A stretch of 64,000 bases of DNA from CAJQQK01 sp965224225 (GCA_965224225.1 CBDCZF010000026.1:42814-106813), one strand, 5' to 3'. Positions 39,912 through 49,878 are shown, counted from the first letter of the stretch. Made by a program: numbers and translations. Notes: generated from the letters alone by a model not told the origin.

Positions 39912-41011
39912 CGCTTGTCGTCCAATTTGAGCGTGGCCACGATCTTCGCCGTGATTGAGAAATCTTCCTTGGCTCCCTTTTCGCTTTGTGTGGTCGGTTC
40001 GGAAAACTGCACGTCCTCGAAGTGGGGCACTTTCTCGAGCGTTGCGATCAGGCCGGAGGCGTTGCTGGCCTTGCCGGTTAGTCTGAGTTCGTCGCCGCGC
40101 ACTTCGAGGTTTGTCAGCCAGGCGCTGTCCGGCACCGCCCGGCTCAACGCTTCCAGCGCGATCATGACGGCCGGCTGGCCGGCCTTCTTGCGGGCCAGCT
40201 TATCTGCTTCCCGGTTGAGCCTAATGCTTTCGGCCTGCCGTTTTCTGAGTTCGGCCAGCTTGGCGCGCTTTTCACCCAGCTCGGCCTGTGCGCTCATCAG
40301 CACCGTTCGGTGGCCCAACAGGTCGTAGACACCGTAACCGCCGACGCCCACGGCCGCGATTGTGAGCAGTGCCAGAAGAAAACCAATACGCTTCGCAAGC
40401 CGAACTTTGCCACTCTCGTCGGCCTGCAGCACGATGCCGAGCGGAGCGCCTGCTTCGGCGGCATAGTCGATCACACTCGGCTCGACATCCAGCCGGCGAG
40501 CCTCCTCGAGCGCTTCGTCCATGATCGCACGGCTGGTCGCGACGACATCGACCGTGATCTGGCCGTCCTCCGACGCGTCATCGACGATCACGTATCCGAA
40601 AACCGTCTCATCGGCCGGCCATGGAGCGATCTGGTCCATCTGGTTCGCGATGACGGCGCCTAGTACATCGCGGGCTGCTTTCGGAAACTTGAGCTTGCGC
40701 TGGAGCACATGGCCGGGCGACAGGCGCAGAACGGCATGGGCCCGGGCACGTCGGAAATTTTGTATCGCGGCCTTGAGTTGGGCAACCGACGCCGGTGTGT
40801 CGTCCGGCTGCATGACGCCGAGTTGGAGGGGTGCCTTCTTCAGCGAGACGTGCGCCTCGAGCCCCGCATCCGTCTTGAGCAGGATCAGTCTCGCCCGCTG
40901 CCGCATCGAACTCGTGCCCGGAACAAGGCCGGCCAGTTCGCGCAGCCAACGGAAAACCGGCGAGGAACCGCTCCCCGCCTCGCCTTGGCTCGATATCCCC
41001 GCTGCCAGCAT
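39908..41011 (-). CDS. Type II secretion GspL-like (PilM/PilN-like) protein
   Basis: The 367-residue protein has a cytoplasmic actin-like half, a single membrane helix (IGFLLALLTIAAVGVGGYGVY) near residues 210-232, a short coiled coil (KRAKLAELRKRQAESIRLNREADKLARKK) and a periplasmic PilN-type domain (LEALSRAVPDSAWLTNLEVRGDELRLTGKA). This is the GspL plan for holding the ATPase at the membrane. ATG 41011, with GAGGGA just upstream, is preferred over a TTG at 41035 inside the gspF end. Confidence 0.78.
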   Translation of the reverse strand: MLAAGISSQGEAGSGSSPVFRWLRELAGLVPGTSSMRQRARLILLKTDAGLEAHVSLKKAPLQLGVMQPDDTPASVAQLKAAIQNFRRARAHAVLRLSPGHVLQRKLKFPKAARDVLGAVIANQMDQIAPWPADETVFGYVIVDDASEDGQITVDVVATSRAIMDEALEEARRLDVEPSVIDYAAEAGAPLGIVLQADESGKVRLAKRIGFLLALLTIAAVGVGGYGVYDLLGHRTVLMSAQAELGEKRAKLAELRKRQAESIRLNREADKLARKKAGQPAVMIALEALSRAVPDSAWLTNLEVRGDELRLTGKASNASGLIATLEKVPHFEDVQFSEPTTQSEKGAKEDFSITAKIVATLKLDDKR

Positions 41012-41024
41012 GAAACCCGGTCCC

Positions 41025-42245
41025 TCAGATGGCAATCTCGTTGACGCTGATGATGGCGCCGATAATCGAGATGATTATGCCGGCAACGAAGGCGCTGACC
41101 AGAACAATGATGAGCGGCTCGAGTATCGTGAACGTACGCTTGACTGCAACCTCCAGCTTTTCCTCGAACATGTCTGCCAGGTAAAAGGTGCTGGGCGCCA
41201 GTGAGCCGGTTTCCATGCCAACCTTCAAGAGCGAGGCGGCGACAGGGAAGAAGAGTTTCGAATCTGCCAGCGGCTGGGTGAAGTCGTCGCCCTTGCGCAG
41301 GCTTTCGATGGCGCTGCTGACGACTTGCGCGACGGCGGGATTGCCAACCACCGTTTTACTGAGTTCGAGCGCTTCGGGCAGGTCGACACCGTTTTCAAGC
41401 AGCGTGCCGAGGCTGCGGCAGAAGCGGACCGTGAAGTTCAGTCTGTAGAGATGGCCGACAAGCGGCACGTTCATGAGGCCGTCGGCGAGCTTTCGGCGAA
41501 ACAGCGGCTGGCGTAGGAGTGCCGCCAGGGCGACGACAAGCGCCACGGTACCGATTGCCAAGCCGCTCGCGTTGGCAACCAGCCAGTCGGAGGCGGCAAA
41601 CACGAACCGGGCACTTTCCGGAATGTTCTCTCCCGTCGTCGTGATGATCGACTTGAAGCGCGGTACGACAAAGCCGAGGATCAGGAAGAGGGCGCCGAAC
41701 GCTGTGAGTACCAGAAAGCCCGGATAGATGATCGCGGACAGGATCTTGGATCGCAGATTGTGTTCCCATTCGCGCGCACTCGCGATGCGCTCGAGAACTT
41801 GTTCAAGCGTTCCGCTCGCTTCGCCGACGCGAACCATGTTGATGTATGCCGGCGGAAACAAGCCATCCTGTTCGTCGAGTGCGCTGTAAAAACTCTTGCC
41901 TTCGCCAAGGCGCCTACGCAGCGAGGCAGCCAATTGCTGAAGCTTGGCAGATGTCGTGACCTTGGCAAGCACGCCGAGAGCCTGATCCAGCGTCAGCCCG
42001 GCTTTCAAGAGCATGGCAAGCTCGCGCGTTAGCAGCGTAATCTGTGCATGCGAGAGGCGGCGTGCAAACGGATTGAAATTCGAGAACGTACCGCCCGCTG
42101 GGCCCGCCGTGCTCGGCCTCACGTCGACAGGAAAATGTCCCGACGTGCGCAGTTCGTTCAGAACGAAGCTGCGGTCGGCTGCCTCCATCCTGCCCGTGAA
42201 CCGTTCGCCGGTCCGGCGCATGGCGGTATATGTAAATTCAGGCAT
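41025..42245 (-). CDS. gspF: Type II secretion inner membrane platform protein GspF
   Basis: The 406-residue protein contains two GspF/T2SF domains and three membrane helices (near 165-195, 220-245 and 370-402). The start is MPEFTYTAMRRTGERFTGRMEA, followed by LTRELAMLLKAGLTLDQALGVLA and, in the second domain, FCRSLGTLLENGVDLPEALELS. The length and start are as in GspF and PilC. It forms the rotating platform under the pseudopilus. It lies 50 bases after gspE in the same operon. Confidence 0.92.
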   Translation of the reverse strand: MPEFTYTAMRRTGERFTGRMEAADRSFVLNELRTSGHFPVDVRPSTAGPAGGTFSNFNPFARRLSHAQITLLTRELAMLLKAGLTLDQALGVLAKVTTSAKLQQLAASLRRRLGEGKSFYSALDEQDGLFPPAYINMVRVGEASGTLEQVLERIASAREWEHNLRSKILSAIIYPGFLVLTAFGALFLILGFVVPRFKSIITTTGENIPESARFVFAASDWLVANASGLAIGTVALVVALAALLRQPLFRRKLADGLMNVPLVGHLYRLNFTVRFCRSLGTLLENGVDLPEALELSKTVVGNPAVAQVVSSAIESLRKGDDFTQPLADSKLFFPVAASLLKVGMETGSLAPSTFYLADMFEEKLEVAVKRTFTILEPLIIVLVSAFVAGIIISIIGAIISVNEIAI

Positions 42246-42295
42246 TCAGCCCGCCCTTCGCACAACCGCGTGGGGCGTCATCGCCCGTGTCACGC

Positions 42296-43969
42296 TTAAA
42301 GCCCGAGTGCCACGCGCAAGACCTCGTCCGTCGTGGTCTCACCTGCCAGGCATTTCGAAAAACCGTCTTCCAGCATGGTCGTCATTCCGTTCCTCCGTGC
42401 CGCCTCCTCGAGTTCGGAAACGGACGCATTGCGATGCACCATGTCGGCTATTTCGCCATTCAACTCAAGTACTTCGCAGATCACCATGCGGTCGGCGTAG
42501 CCGGTTCCATAGCAGCGATCGCAGCCGGTCGAGGTCCAGAGCTGGAAGTGGCCGTTGGCGCGGCCCTTGAGCACTTTGAGCAGCTTCTTGGGCAGCTGCG
42601 GCATGTCGTTGTGTTCTACCTTGCAGGCGGAACAAAGCTTGCGCACCAGGCGCTGGGCCACCACGCAGCGCAGTGAGGAAGCGAGCAGATAGCCGTCGAC
42701 TCCCATGTCCAGCAGCCGTGGAATTGCGCCGGACGCGGTATTGGTGTGCAGCGTCGTCAGCACCAGGTGGCCGGTCAGGGCGGCGTGCACGCCGATGCCC
42801 GCCGTCTCACCGTCACGCATTTCACCGACCATGATGACGTCGGGGTCGTGACGCAGGAAGGAACGCAGCGCTGTGGCGAACGTCAATCCGATCGACGGCT
42901 TGGCGTGAATCTGGTTGATACCGTCGATCTCGTATTCGATCGGATCCTCGATCGTCAGGATGTTGCGTCGATCATCATTCAGGCGGGACAGCAGTGTGGC
43001 CAGTGTCGTCGTCTTGCCGCTGCCAGTCGGGCCGGTCACCACCAGCATGCCGTGTGGCGCCGCGATCTGTGAGATCAGGCGCTTTTGGTCGTCGCCATCG
43101 AAGCCGAGCCGGTCGAGGTCGAGCGCCCGGCGGACATTGTCCAACAGCCGGATCGAGACCGACTCGCCGTGAATGGTCGGCATGGTTGCGACCCGCATGT
43201 CGAGCAGCCTGCCGCCCATCCGAATGCGCATGCGCCCGTCCTGCGGCAACCGGCGTTCGGCGACATTGAGGCCGGCGAGGATCTTGATCCGCGAAGCGAT
43301 TGCCTTGGCCATGCCTACGGGCGGTGAACTGACCGTTCGCATCACGCCGTCATTCCGGAAACGCACCTTCAGGTGTCCGTCAAACGGGTCGATGTGAATG
43401 TCGGTGGCACGCGTGCGGATCGCATCCTCGAACAGCTGGTTGACCAGGCGCACGACCGGCGTGCCCAAGGCCAGGTCCTTGAGTTGCTGCACTTCGTCGA
43501 CATCGGAAGCTCTGGGTGCGGTTTCAGCCTCGCGCGCCGATGCTTCGGTGGCGCGTGTCGCACGCTCGAGTGCCGCTTCGATCTCTTCACTGTCGGCAAT
43601 TCGCACGACGACATCGCGGCCGGTCGCCAGCTTCACCGCATCGCATGCATAGCCGTCCCCCGGATCGGCCATCGCGAGGACGATCTTTTCATCGGTCACG
43701 GACAGCGGCAGGATGGTGTGGGCGCGAAGGAAGGTAAGCGTGAGTCGTTCGGCTTCCGGCAACTGCTCTGGGAAGTCGGCGGCGCCGACTTTGGTCACAT
43801 CGTAGAAGCCGGCAAGCGTTTCGGTCAGATCGCCACCGTCAAGGGATGTGACCTGGCGTAGCGCGCCGATGAAAGGCGCACCGGAACCTTCAGCCAGACA
43901 CTTGGCCTTGTGCACGTCTTCTCGACTGACAACGCCGTTGTCGAGCAGGAACCGCTCAAGCCCTTCCAT
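42296..43969 (-). CDS. gspE: Type II secretion ATPase GspE
   Basis: The 557-residue ATPase has an N-terminal GspE/MshEN domain, then the motor: P-loop GPTGSGKTTTLATLL (about 312-326), Asp box EDPIEYEIDGINQ, Walker B DPDVIMVGEMRD and His box HLVLTTLHTNTA. A four-cysteine zinc knuckle is formed by CSAC (about 444) and CDRC (about 482). It powers pseudopilus assembly from the cytoplasm. It leads the E-F-L-M-C operon. The ATG at 43969 begins MEGLERFLLDNGVVS. Confidence 0.93.
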   Translation of the reverse strand: MEGLERFLLDNGVVSREDVHKAKCLAEGSGAPFIGALRQVTSLDGGDLTETLAGFYDVTKVGAADFPEQLPEAERLTLTFLRAHTILPLSVTDEKIVLAMADPGDGYACDAVKLATGRDVVVRIADSEEIEAALERATRATEASAREAETAPRASDVDEVQQLKDLALGTPVVRLVNQLFEDAIRTRATDIHIDPFDGHLKVRFRNDGVMRTVSSPPVGMAKAIASRIKILAGLNVAERRLPQDGRMRIRMGGRLLDMRVATMPTIHGESVSIRLLDNVRRALDLDRLGFDGDDQKRLISQIAAPHGMLVVTGPTGSGKTTTLATLLSRLNDDRRNILTIEDPIEYEIDGINQIHAKPSIGLTFATALRSFLRHDPDVIMVGEMRDGETAGIGVHAALTGHLVLTTLHTNTASGAIPRLLDMGVDGYLLASSLRCVVAQRLVRKLCSACKVEHNDMPQLPKKLLKVLKGRANGHFQLWTSTGCDRCYGTGYADRMVICEVLELNGEIADMVHRNASVSELEEAARRNGMTTMLEDGFSKCLAGETTTDEVLRVALGL

Positions 43970-44390
43970 GTCTCACCATTTCGAACGATTAACGCTGGAG
44001 TTCGCTTTCAGTACTCGCTGCCCGCACCGAGACGGGAAAAGCAAGGGCAAATGATAGCGCGACCCTCGTCGAACTGCGAGAGATCCACTCTGAAAAGTAT
44101 GAATGAGGTTGATGGGAATCAATAGCAGGGCGGACCGATGAGCCGTACCGCCGGCGCATCGTCCAGACACGACGCACGATCATTCGTGTGCGCCCAGCCT
44201 TTCGCCTGGATCTGAATTCAACTCGGCGGCAGCGTCGGTGCTCGAGATTGTAGCTCGCTGCCGTGCGTGCAATCGCAATAATCTGATCTAGATCAGGTTA
44301 ACCTACGTACGCCCGACATTGTGGTTGCCGGTCTGCGCGGAAACACCGCAAACAATATCTCGCCCCCGCCAAGGCCGGCTTGTCTGCTCG
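43970..44390. other. Intergenic region between gspD and gspE with an FNR/FixK-like palindrome
   Basis: No gene is supported in these 421 bases, although gspD and gspE read in the same direction. A perfect 14-base palindrome, CTGATCTAGATCAG, lies at 44283-44296. It is close to the FNR/FixK box TTGAT-N4-ATCAA, differing in the outermost base on each side, and is followed by GGTTAACC. A promoter for gspE is expected here. Confidence 0.4.
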
Positions 44391-46718
44391 CTATTTGAAG
44401 CGAACAGACGGACGCCACTTCGAGGCTTCGCTCGGCTCTGTCGGCCGGTGCAGATCGTGTCGCTCGCGGCGGTCGTATGCAGGTGCCAGGGCCAGCAGCC
44501 GCTTTTTGACTTCGTTTGCGACATGCGATGCATCGGCGGGATCGTTGATCACGTGCGGCTGGATGAAGATGACAAGCTCGGTGCGCACGGAATCGGTATC
44601 GGTCTTGCCGACCACATCGCCCAGAAACGGAACCCGCTCGACGACCGGTACCCGGTTTTTGGCGCTTTCCTTGCGCTCGCTCATCAAGCCGCCGAGCACG
44701 ACCATCTGGCCGCTGTAGACTGCGATCCGGCTGGCCACACGCCGTTGCGAGATGGTCGGCGTGATGCTGCTAGAGCTGTCGCCGACGGCCTGCGTCTGCA
44801 CGACGTTGCTTATTTCCTGTTCGACGTCGAGCGTCACCAGGCCATCGGAGCTGATATTCGGCGTGACGTTTAGGATGACGCCGGTCTTGCGGTACTGGAT
44901 GTCGTTGACGATCGCAGCGTCTGGGTTCGCCACGCTTTGCGAGCGTCCGATGACCACCGGCACGTCGTCGCCGACCTGCAGCGTCGCCGTCTGGTTGTTG
45001 ACGGCAACCACCGAAGGCGAAGAGACCAGGCGGACGTCCGTCTTCGATGAGAGGGCATCGAGAATGACCTTGGGGCCAATCGTGCTCGGGAAAATAAGGT
45101 TCATGCCCGGCAGGTTCGGTTGGATATTCGTGGATTGGCCGTTCGAGAATCCGAACACGCCAAGGCCTTGCTTTTTCAAGAAGAGTTGTACGCCGTAGCG
45201 CAGATTGCCGTTCAGTGTGACCTCGGCCAGCGTGGCATTGATCAGCACCTGCTTGGACGGTTTGTCGACGCGGCGGAGCATTTCCAGGATCTTGCGATAG
45301 TCGCGACCGTTGGCCCGGATGAACAGGCGGTTGTTGACTTCATCAGCCGTAATCAGCACGCCCGTCGGCCCGGGCGTTGCAGGCGTCGTTGTCGTGGAGA
45401 AGGGATCGCTGCCGGACGCGCTCTGGCCCTGGTCGAAGCTGCTCGATGCCCCAGCCAACCGCGGCGTGGCGGACGCGGATTGGCCCGAGCCGGCAGCTTC
45501 GCTCGAACTGGTGGATGCCCCGGGCGTTGCGCTAACCATGATGCTTGGTTTGAACGACGGCGCGACCGTATCGGTCGCGACTGTCGTCGACGTGCCTGTC
45601 TCACCGGCGCCGAACATGCCGCTCAAGAGCGTTGCCAGATTTTTCGCCCGCCCGTTCTCGACCTGATAGACGTACATGCCCATTGCGGCCGGATCCGTGC
45701 GGTCGAGCCGTCTGACCCACGTTTCGACCGTGCGCAGTACCGATGATTGCGACGTGATCGCAAGGATTGCACTCAGCCGGTCGATCGGCTGGAAGCGGAC
45801 CAGTCCACGCCCGAGGCCGCCCTGGCCGGTACGCATGATCTGGTTGAGTTCGCCGATCACTTCGCCCGGCGTCGCATTGTCGAGGCGATAGATACCGACC
45901 GATTGGCCGCGCAGCCAGTCGACGTCGAAACTCGAGGCGACGTCGACCAGGGAGGCGCGCTCGGAGCCCGTGCCGCGAATGATCAGCAGATTCCTGTTAG
46001 CTTCCGCGCGCAGCGCACCGGTCCGGGCGACGAAGGTTCCGAGCATGCGCAGCATCGTGTCTGAAGAGACGTGGCGCAGCGGCAGGAAGGTCACGCCGTA
46101 GCCGGGCCCAATCGCCCGCGCTTCCGACGCATAGTCGAAGCTTGTCGCCGTGTTCGCCTGGGCCGCGGAAAGTGCGGTAATCGAGTAGTGATTGCCGGAT
46201 TTAACCATCGTTGCGCGGTTCATCTGCAGCAGCGATTCGAAGATCGCCAGCAATTCCTCGCGCGAGACAGGCCCGCTGGTCGACAAGGTCACCTGACCTT
46301 TGAGGCGGGGGTCGAACGTATACGAGAGCTTCAACGTGTCCCGCATGATCGCTTCGGCGACCTTTGCCAGATCAACATCGTTGAAATTAAGCTCGAAATC
46401 GTTCCCGACCTGCCGTGCGCCTTGCCCCGTAAACCGACGCCGGCCGATTTGGTCGCTGCCGGGAAAACTCTGATACTTGGGCGATGTGTGCTGGTCAGGC
46501 CGATAGCTCGCGCGCTGAAAGCCGGTGCCCGACGGTCTGTCGGGTCCGGCGACTGACTTGGCCATCTGCTCGAACAGGCTCGGGCTGTTTTCGTGACCGG
46601 TTTTGTGACTTGTTCCGCAAGCGGACAACGTAAAGCAGACCGTACTCAAGCACGAGAGCGCGAGCCATCTCGTCGATTTTCCGATATCGAATGAAATCTG
46701 CCGCATTTGCCCCCGCAT
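44391..46718 (-). CDS. gspD: Type II secretion outer membrane secretin GspD
   Basis: The 775-residue secretin is a likely lipoprotein, with the lipobox LSAC (Cys34). N0-N3 domains follow (FELNFNDVDLAKVAEAIMRDTLKLSYTFDPRLKGQVTLST and the VTFLPLRHVSSDTMLRML repeat). A Ser/Thr/Ala/Pro-rich insertion lies around 400-460. The C-terminal secretin core includes VLINATLAEVTLNGNLRYGVQ, VVAVNNQTATLQVGDDVPVV and GQMVVLGGLMSE. It forms the outer-membrane gate. A second ATG at 46706 is an equally possible start. GspG-K, GspO and GspN are not in this window. Confidence 0.92.
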   Translation of the reverse strand: MRGQMRQISFDIGKSTRWLALSCLSTVCFTLSACGTSHKTGHENSPSLFEQMAKSVAGPDRPSGTGFQRASYRPDQHTSPKYQSFPGSDQIGRRRFTGQGARQVGNDFELNFNDVDLAKVAEAIMRDTLKLSYTFDPRLKGQVTLSTSGPVSREELLAIFESLLQMNRATMVKSGNHYSITALSAAQANTATSFDYASEARAIGPGYGVTFLPLRHVSSDTMLRMLGTFVARTGALRAEANRNLLIIRGTGSERASLVDVASSFDVDWLRGQSVGIYRLDNATPGEVIGELNQIMRTGQGGLGRGLVRFQPIDRLSAILAITSQSSVLRTVETWVRRLDRTDPAAMGMYVYQVENGRAKNLATLLSGMFGAGETGTSTTVATDTVAPSFKPSIMVSATPGASTSSSEAAGSGQSASATPRLAGASSSFDQGQSASGSDPFSTTTTPATPGPTGVLITADEVNNRLFIRANGRDYRKILEMLRRVDKPSKQVLINATLAEVTLNGNLRYGVQLFLKKQGLGVFGFSNGQSTNIQPNLPGMNLIFPSTIGPKVILDALSSKTDVRLVSSPSVVAVNNQTATLQVGDDVPVVIGRSQSVANPDAAIVNDIQYRKTGVILNVTPNISSDGLVTLDVEQEISNVVQTQAVGDSSSSITPTISQRRVASRIAVYSGQMVVLGGLMSERKESAKNRVPVVERVPFLGDVVGKTDTDSVRTELVIFIQPHVINDPADASHVANEVKKRLLALAPAYDRRERHDLHRPTEPSEASKWRPSVRFK

Positions 46719-47369
46719 CGACCTTGCAAGAAGGATTGGCTGTTCGCGCTTTTACGCGTGCTACTGGGCGCAGGCACTTCCTCTCTACTGGTCACATTAC
46801 ACTTCAACAGATCGCAATCTTTCGGAGATTAAGGTTAAGGAACGGTTAGTCGGCAAACCGGATCGTGACATTCCAAGACGCAATTTGATGCTCTTGCAAA
46901 TGTGCAAATTCCAATCAATGGAGCCGCACTAAGTGAAAGTTCCGCGATGCTTTCTGCTGCGTTGAATTTCCAGCGGGGCTTTGCCTGAGAGTGAACGGAA
47001 GAATGTCCCGTTTTTGGACCGGGTCCACAAAAATTTGCAAAGTAGTTAATTGCGCAATGCGAGCCGAATCTACAAATAAATTCCAATAACATTGGGGGCG
47101 ATACGTCGACTGATCAACTGTCGACATGCAGATGAACATGCAATTGGATGTGTCAATTCTTGACAAAAGTCAAAGCGCGACTTTTGGATTCTGTTATCGT
47201 AAAATTTGTGTGAAGGCTTGTTTCGGATCACAGGAAGCGCGATTGGGACGAGTGCATCGATGTCGAAATGCGGACTGGCGGCAAACCAATTAAGTCCGCT
47301 GCTCACATCGATGCCTCGGGGCTTTGAGGGTGTTGCCAACCACTCGTAAGTCAATCAGGGAGAGCAAGT
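46719..47369. other. Long AT-richer region upstream of the multicopper oxidase
   Basis: No gene is supported in these 651 bases. The base composition is clearly richer in A and T than the flanking genes. It carries TGTCAATTCTTGACA at 47151-47165 and an AAAAGTC/GACTTTT hairpin just after it. Two GTCGAC palindromes lie near 47105-47125. It probably holds the promoter and operators of the copper/heme gene cluster. Confidence 0.4.
47151..47165. promoter_or_regulatory. TGTCAA-N3-TTGACA operator candidate
   Basis: Perfect six-base arms TGTCAA and TTGACA are separated by TTC, about 205 bases before the multicopper oxidase start. The right arm could also serve as a -35 TTGACA box, but no good -10 was found at 16-18 bases. 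The binding protein is unknown. Confidence 0.35.
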
Positions 47370-49814
47370 ATGTATCTAGGCAAAGGGGCTTCCAAGCGTC
47401 GGCTGCGCGAAGCACAAAACGCACGTAACAACCGCGCGGAGATCGTCCGGGCGCTGTCGACAGGGCAGATCACAAAGCGTGATTTGTTCAAGTGGGGCAT
47501 CTTCACGACAACCGGTGCCCTTGCCCTCAAGAACGGGCTGAGCCCCTTCGCGAGAAGCGCCTTTGCAGAAGTTCCGACCGGCACACCACCCTCCCCGCTG
47601 TTTGGTGCCCAGCCCTTTACCCAGCCGATGACGCGGCTGTTGCTGCAGGAGCCGAAGCCGCTCACGCAGGTGAACGTCGCCGGATCGCTGGAAGCGCAGT
47701 GGCCGGCCGGTTCGGGCGAAGAGACGGTCAATTCCAAGCGTCTCTCGTGGCACACGGATTTCTCAAACGTGCAGCAGAACGGCCTACCTGGTGGCGGCAA
47801 CCCGTTCGCGAACCCGCGCACCGGCATCGGCCCGATGGAAGGCCGCCCGCCGGGCGAATTCTTCGCGCATCAGCGTTGGGAGGAACTGTTCCCGAAGGTC
47901 GGCTTCAATCTGTCGCTTGGCCAACTCGTACCCGGCATCGGCTTCCATCCGAATATGCCGGCACAGGATGCCAACTCTGTTTGGTCGTTCGGTCCGTCTG
48001 GTGGCTGGGCTCAGAAGGTCGCTACAGGCGTTAGCGGACGTGGTGTGCTGCCGCCACCGCTCATCAAGATGCGCTACGGCGAGCCGGCGATTGTCCGCGT
48101 CCACAACGACTGCCCGGTCGATCCGCACGAAAACAATGGTTTCGGCCGCAACGAACACTCAACCCACAACCACAATGCGCACAACGGTGGCTCCAGCGAT
48201 GGCGCTGCGAACGCACACCAGTTCCCCGGTCAGTTCTACGACTATCACTGGGGCACCATGCTGGCACGTCGCGACATCATCAACACGGCCGCCACCGATC
48301 CACGTGCATCGGGTCCGGACGATGGAACGGGTCTTATAAATGTGCCGGGCGACTTCCGCGAAATCCAGGGCACACTGTGGGCACACGATCATCGCTTCTT
48401 CTTCACAGCGGAGAACGTGTACAAGGGCCATGCCTTGATGCTGAACTACTACAGCGGTCCCGATCGCGGCCACGAGAGCCTGGACGACGGTGTCAACCTG
48501 CGCTTGCCGAGCGGCTCGCTCCTGCCGTGGGGCAACATCGACTTCGACCTCAACCTTCTGATCGGCGACTACGCCACCGATCCGGACGGCCAATACTTCT
48601 TCGACATCTTCGACACCGACGGATTCCTTGGCGATCTTGTCCACGTCAATTTCGCCTACCGCCCGTTCACGGAGGTGATTCCGAGGAAGTATCGTCTCCG
48701 CCTGCTCCCCGCCAACATGTCGCGCTTCTACCAGTTCACCTTTGCGGACGAACGCGGCCGTGAGGTGCCGGTGGACGTGATCGCCAACGACGGTAACTTC
48801 CTGGAGCGCCCGGTGCGCCGGAGGAACCTCGATCAGCAAGGCCCTGCCGAGCGCTTCGACGTCATCCTCGACTTCTCGCGCTTCCGTCCGGGCGAGAGGG
48901 TCTATCTCGTCAACCGGCTCGAATTCTCGAACGGGCGCGGCCCCGACCGTGCAGTGCCGTTGGCGGATGCCCTGGCCGGGAATTCTTCGGACCCGGCTGT
49001 CTGCGCCGTCATGGAATTCCGCGTGGTCGATCAAGTGGAAAGCGTCGACGTTCCAGGCGTCATTCACCGCGCCGGCGATCCGGATCCGAGCCAGGTGCCC
49101 AATCAGCTCACCGAGCAGATCCCGATCGTCACGCCGGTTCGCGAGCGTGTCATCGAATGGACGCGCGGTGGCGGTGACTCGCGCGACACGCCGGACGGCT
49201 TGTGCATTCCTGAGTGCGGCGACCTAACCGGCGAGCCGAAGGAGAACTTCCCCTGGACGGTTCGCGTCAACGGCGAAGAAGCCCATTCGCTCAACGCCAA
49301 CCGCGTTTCGATGCTCGTTCCGAAACCGGGCGAAGTCGAGCACTGGACGTATATCAACGGCGGCGGCGGCTGGGATCATCCGATCCACCTTCACTTCGAG
49401 GAAGGTGTCACGATCTCGCGGCTCGGCGATCCGATCTCGAATACCGAGCTTGGCGCCCGCAAGGACGTCTGGAGACTGGGTACGAGTGGCGAGAGAGGCG
49501 TGAAGTTCCAGGTCAACTTCGGCGAGTTTGGCGGTGCCTACGTGAACCACTGCCACAACACGGTGCACGAGGATTTCGCGATGCTGATGCGTTACGACAT
49601 CCTTACCGACCCGGACAACCCGGCTGCGAGCCAGACCCACATCTCGATCATTCCGACGCCGAACCCAACGGCGGAAGGTGTGGTCTACCTGCAGCCGGAG
49701 GTGCTGCCGGAGGGTGACCCGGCCAATCCGGAGTTCTTCCCGCAACCAGGTGACGACCGACCTGGACGGGGCCGCGGTCGAGGTGGCGGCCAAGGCGGAG
49801 GCCAGGGCGCCTAG
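47370..49814 (+). CDS. Large periplasmic multicopper oxidase
   Basis: The 814-residue protein has a Tat-like leader (TKRDLFKWGIFTTTGALALKNG, with KR in place of RR). Copper-binding motifs are spread over it: HSTHNHNAHNGG near 263-274, LWAHDHRFFFTAENVYKG near 335-352, DHPIHLHFEEG near 669 and NHCHNTVHEDFAM near 725-738, which holds the type 1 site Cys, His and Met. The C-terminal tail is Gly/Arg/Gln-rich. It oxidises a reductant with O2; copper, manganese, bilirubin or phenols are all possible. It leads a Sco-peroxidase-PCuAC cluster, so copper supply is close at hand. Confidence 0.9.
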   Translation: MYLGKGASKRRLREAQNARNNRAEIVRALSTGQITKRDLFKWGIFTTTGALALKNGLSPFARSAFAEVPTGTPPSPLFGAQPFTQPMTRLLLQEPKPLTQVNVAGSLEAQWPAGSGEETVNSKRLSWHTDFSNVQQNGLPGGGNPFANPRTGIGPMEGRPPGEFFAHQRWEELFPKVGFNLSLGQLVPGIGFHPNMPAQDANSVWSFGPSGGWAQKVATGVSGRGVLPPPLIKMRYGEPAIVRVHNDCPVDPHENNGFGRNEHSTHNHNAHNGGSSDGAANAHQFPGQFYDYHWGTMLARRDIINTAATDPRASGPDDGTGLINVPGDFREIQGTLWAHDHRFFFTAENVYKGHALMLNYYSGPDRGHESLDDGVNLRLPSGSLLPWGNIDFDLNLLIGDYATDPDGQYFFDIFDTDGFLGDLVHVNFAYRPFTEVIPRKYRLRLLPANMSRFYQFTFADERGREVPVDVIANDGNFLERPVRRRNLDQQGPAERFDVILDFSRFRPGERVYLVNRLEFSNGRGPDRAVPLADALAGNSSDPAVCAVMEFRVVDQVESVDVPGVIHRAGDPDPSQVPNQLTEQIPIVTPVRERVIEWTRGGGDSRDTPDGLCIPECGDLTGEPKENFPWTVRVNGEEAHSLNANRVSMLVPKPGEVEHWTYINGGGGWDHPIHLHFEEGVTISRLGDPISNTELGARKDVWRLGTSGERGVKFQVNFGEFGGAYVNHCHNTVHEDFAMLMRYDILTDPDNPAASQTHISIIPTPNPTAEGVVYLQPEVLPEGDPANPEFFPQPGDDRPGRGRGRGGGQGGGQGA

Positions 49815-49836
49815 TCGTCACGCGCGACCATCCGAA

Positions 49837-49878
49837 AGCAAGCGAGATCGGCGGCGGCAAATGCCGGTCTCGCCTGCT
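49837..49878. terminator. Hairpin after the multicopper oxidase gene
   Basis: A 16-base stem with one mismatch and one G-U pair joins 49837-49852 (AGCAAGCGAGATCGGC) and 49863-49878. It lies 22 bases past the stop. No T-run follows, so it may only partly stop transcription. Confidence 0.55.

Noticed and set aside
48159..49067. A 302-codon frame antisense to the multicopper oxidase
   Set aside because: The oxidase copper motifs are intact on the other strand; the antisense frame shows only composition-driven repeats.
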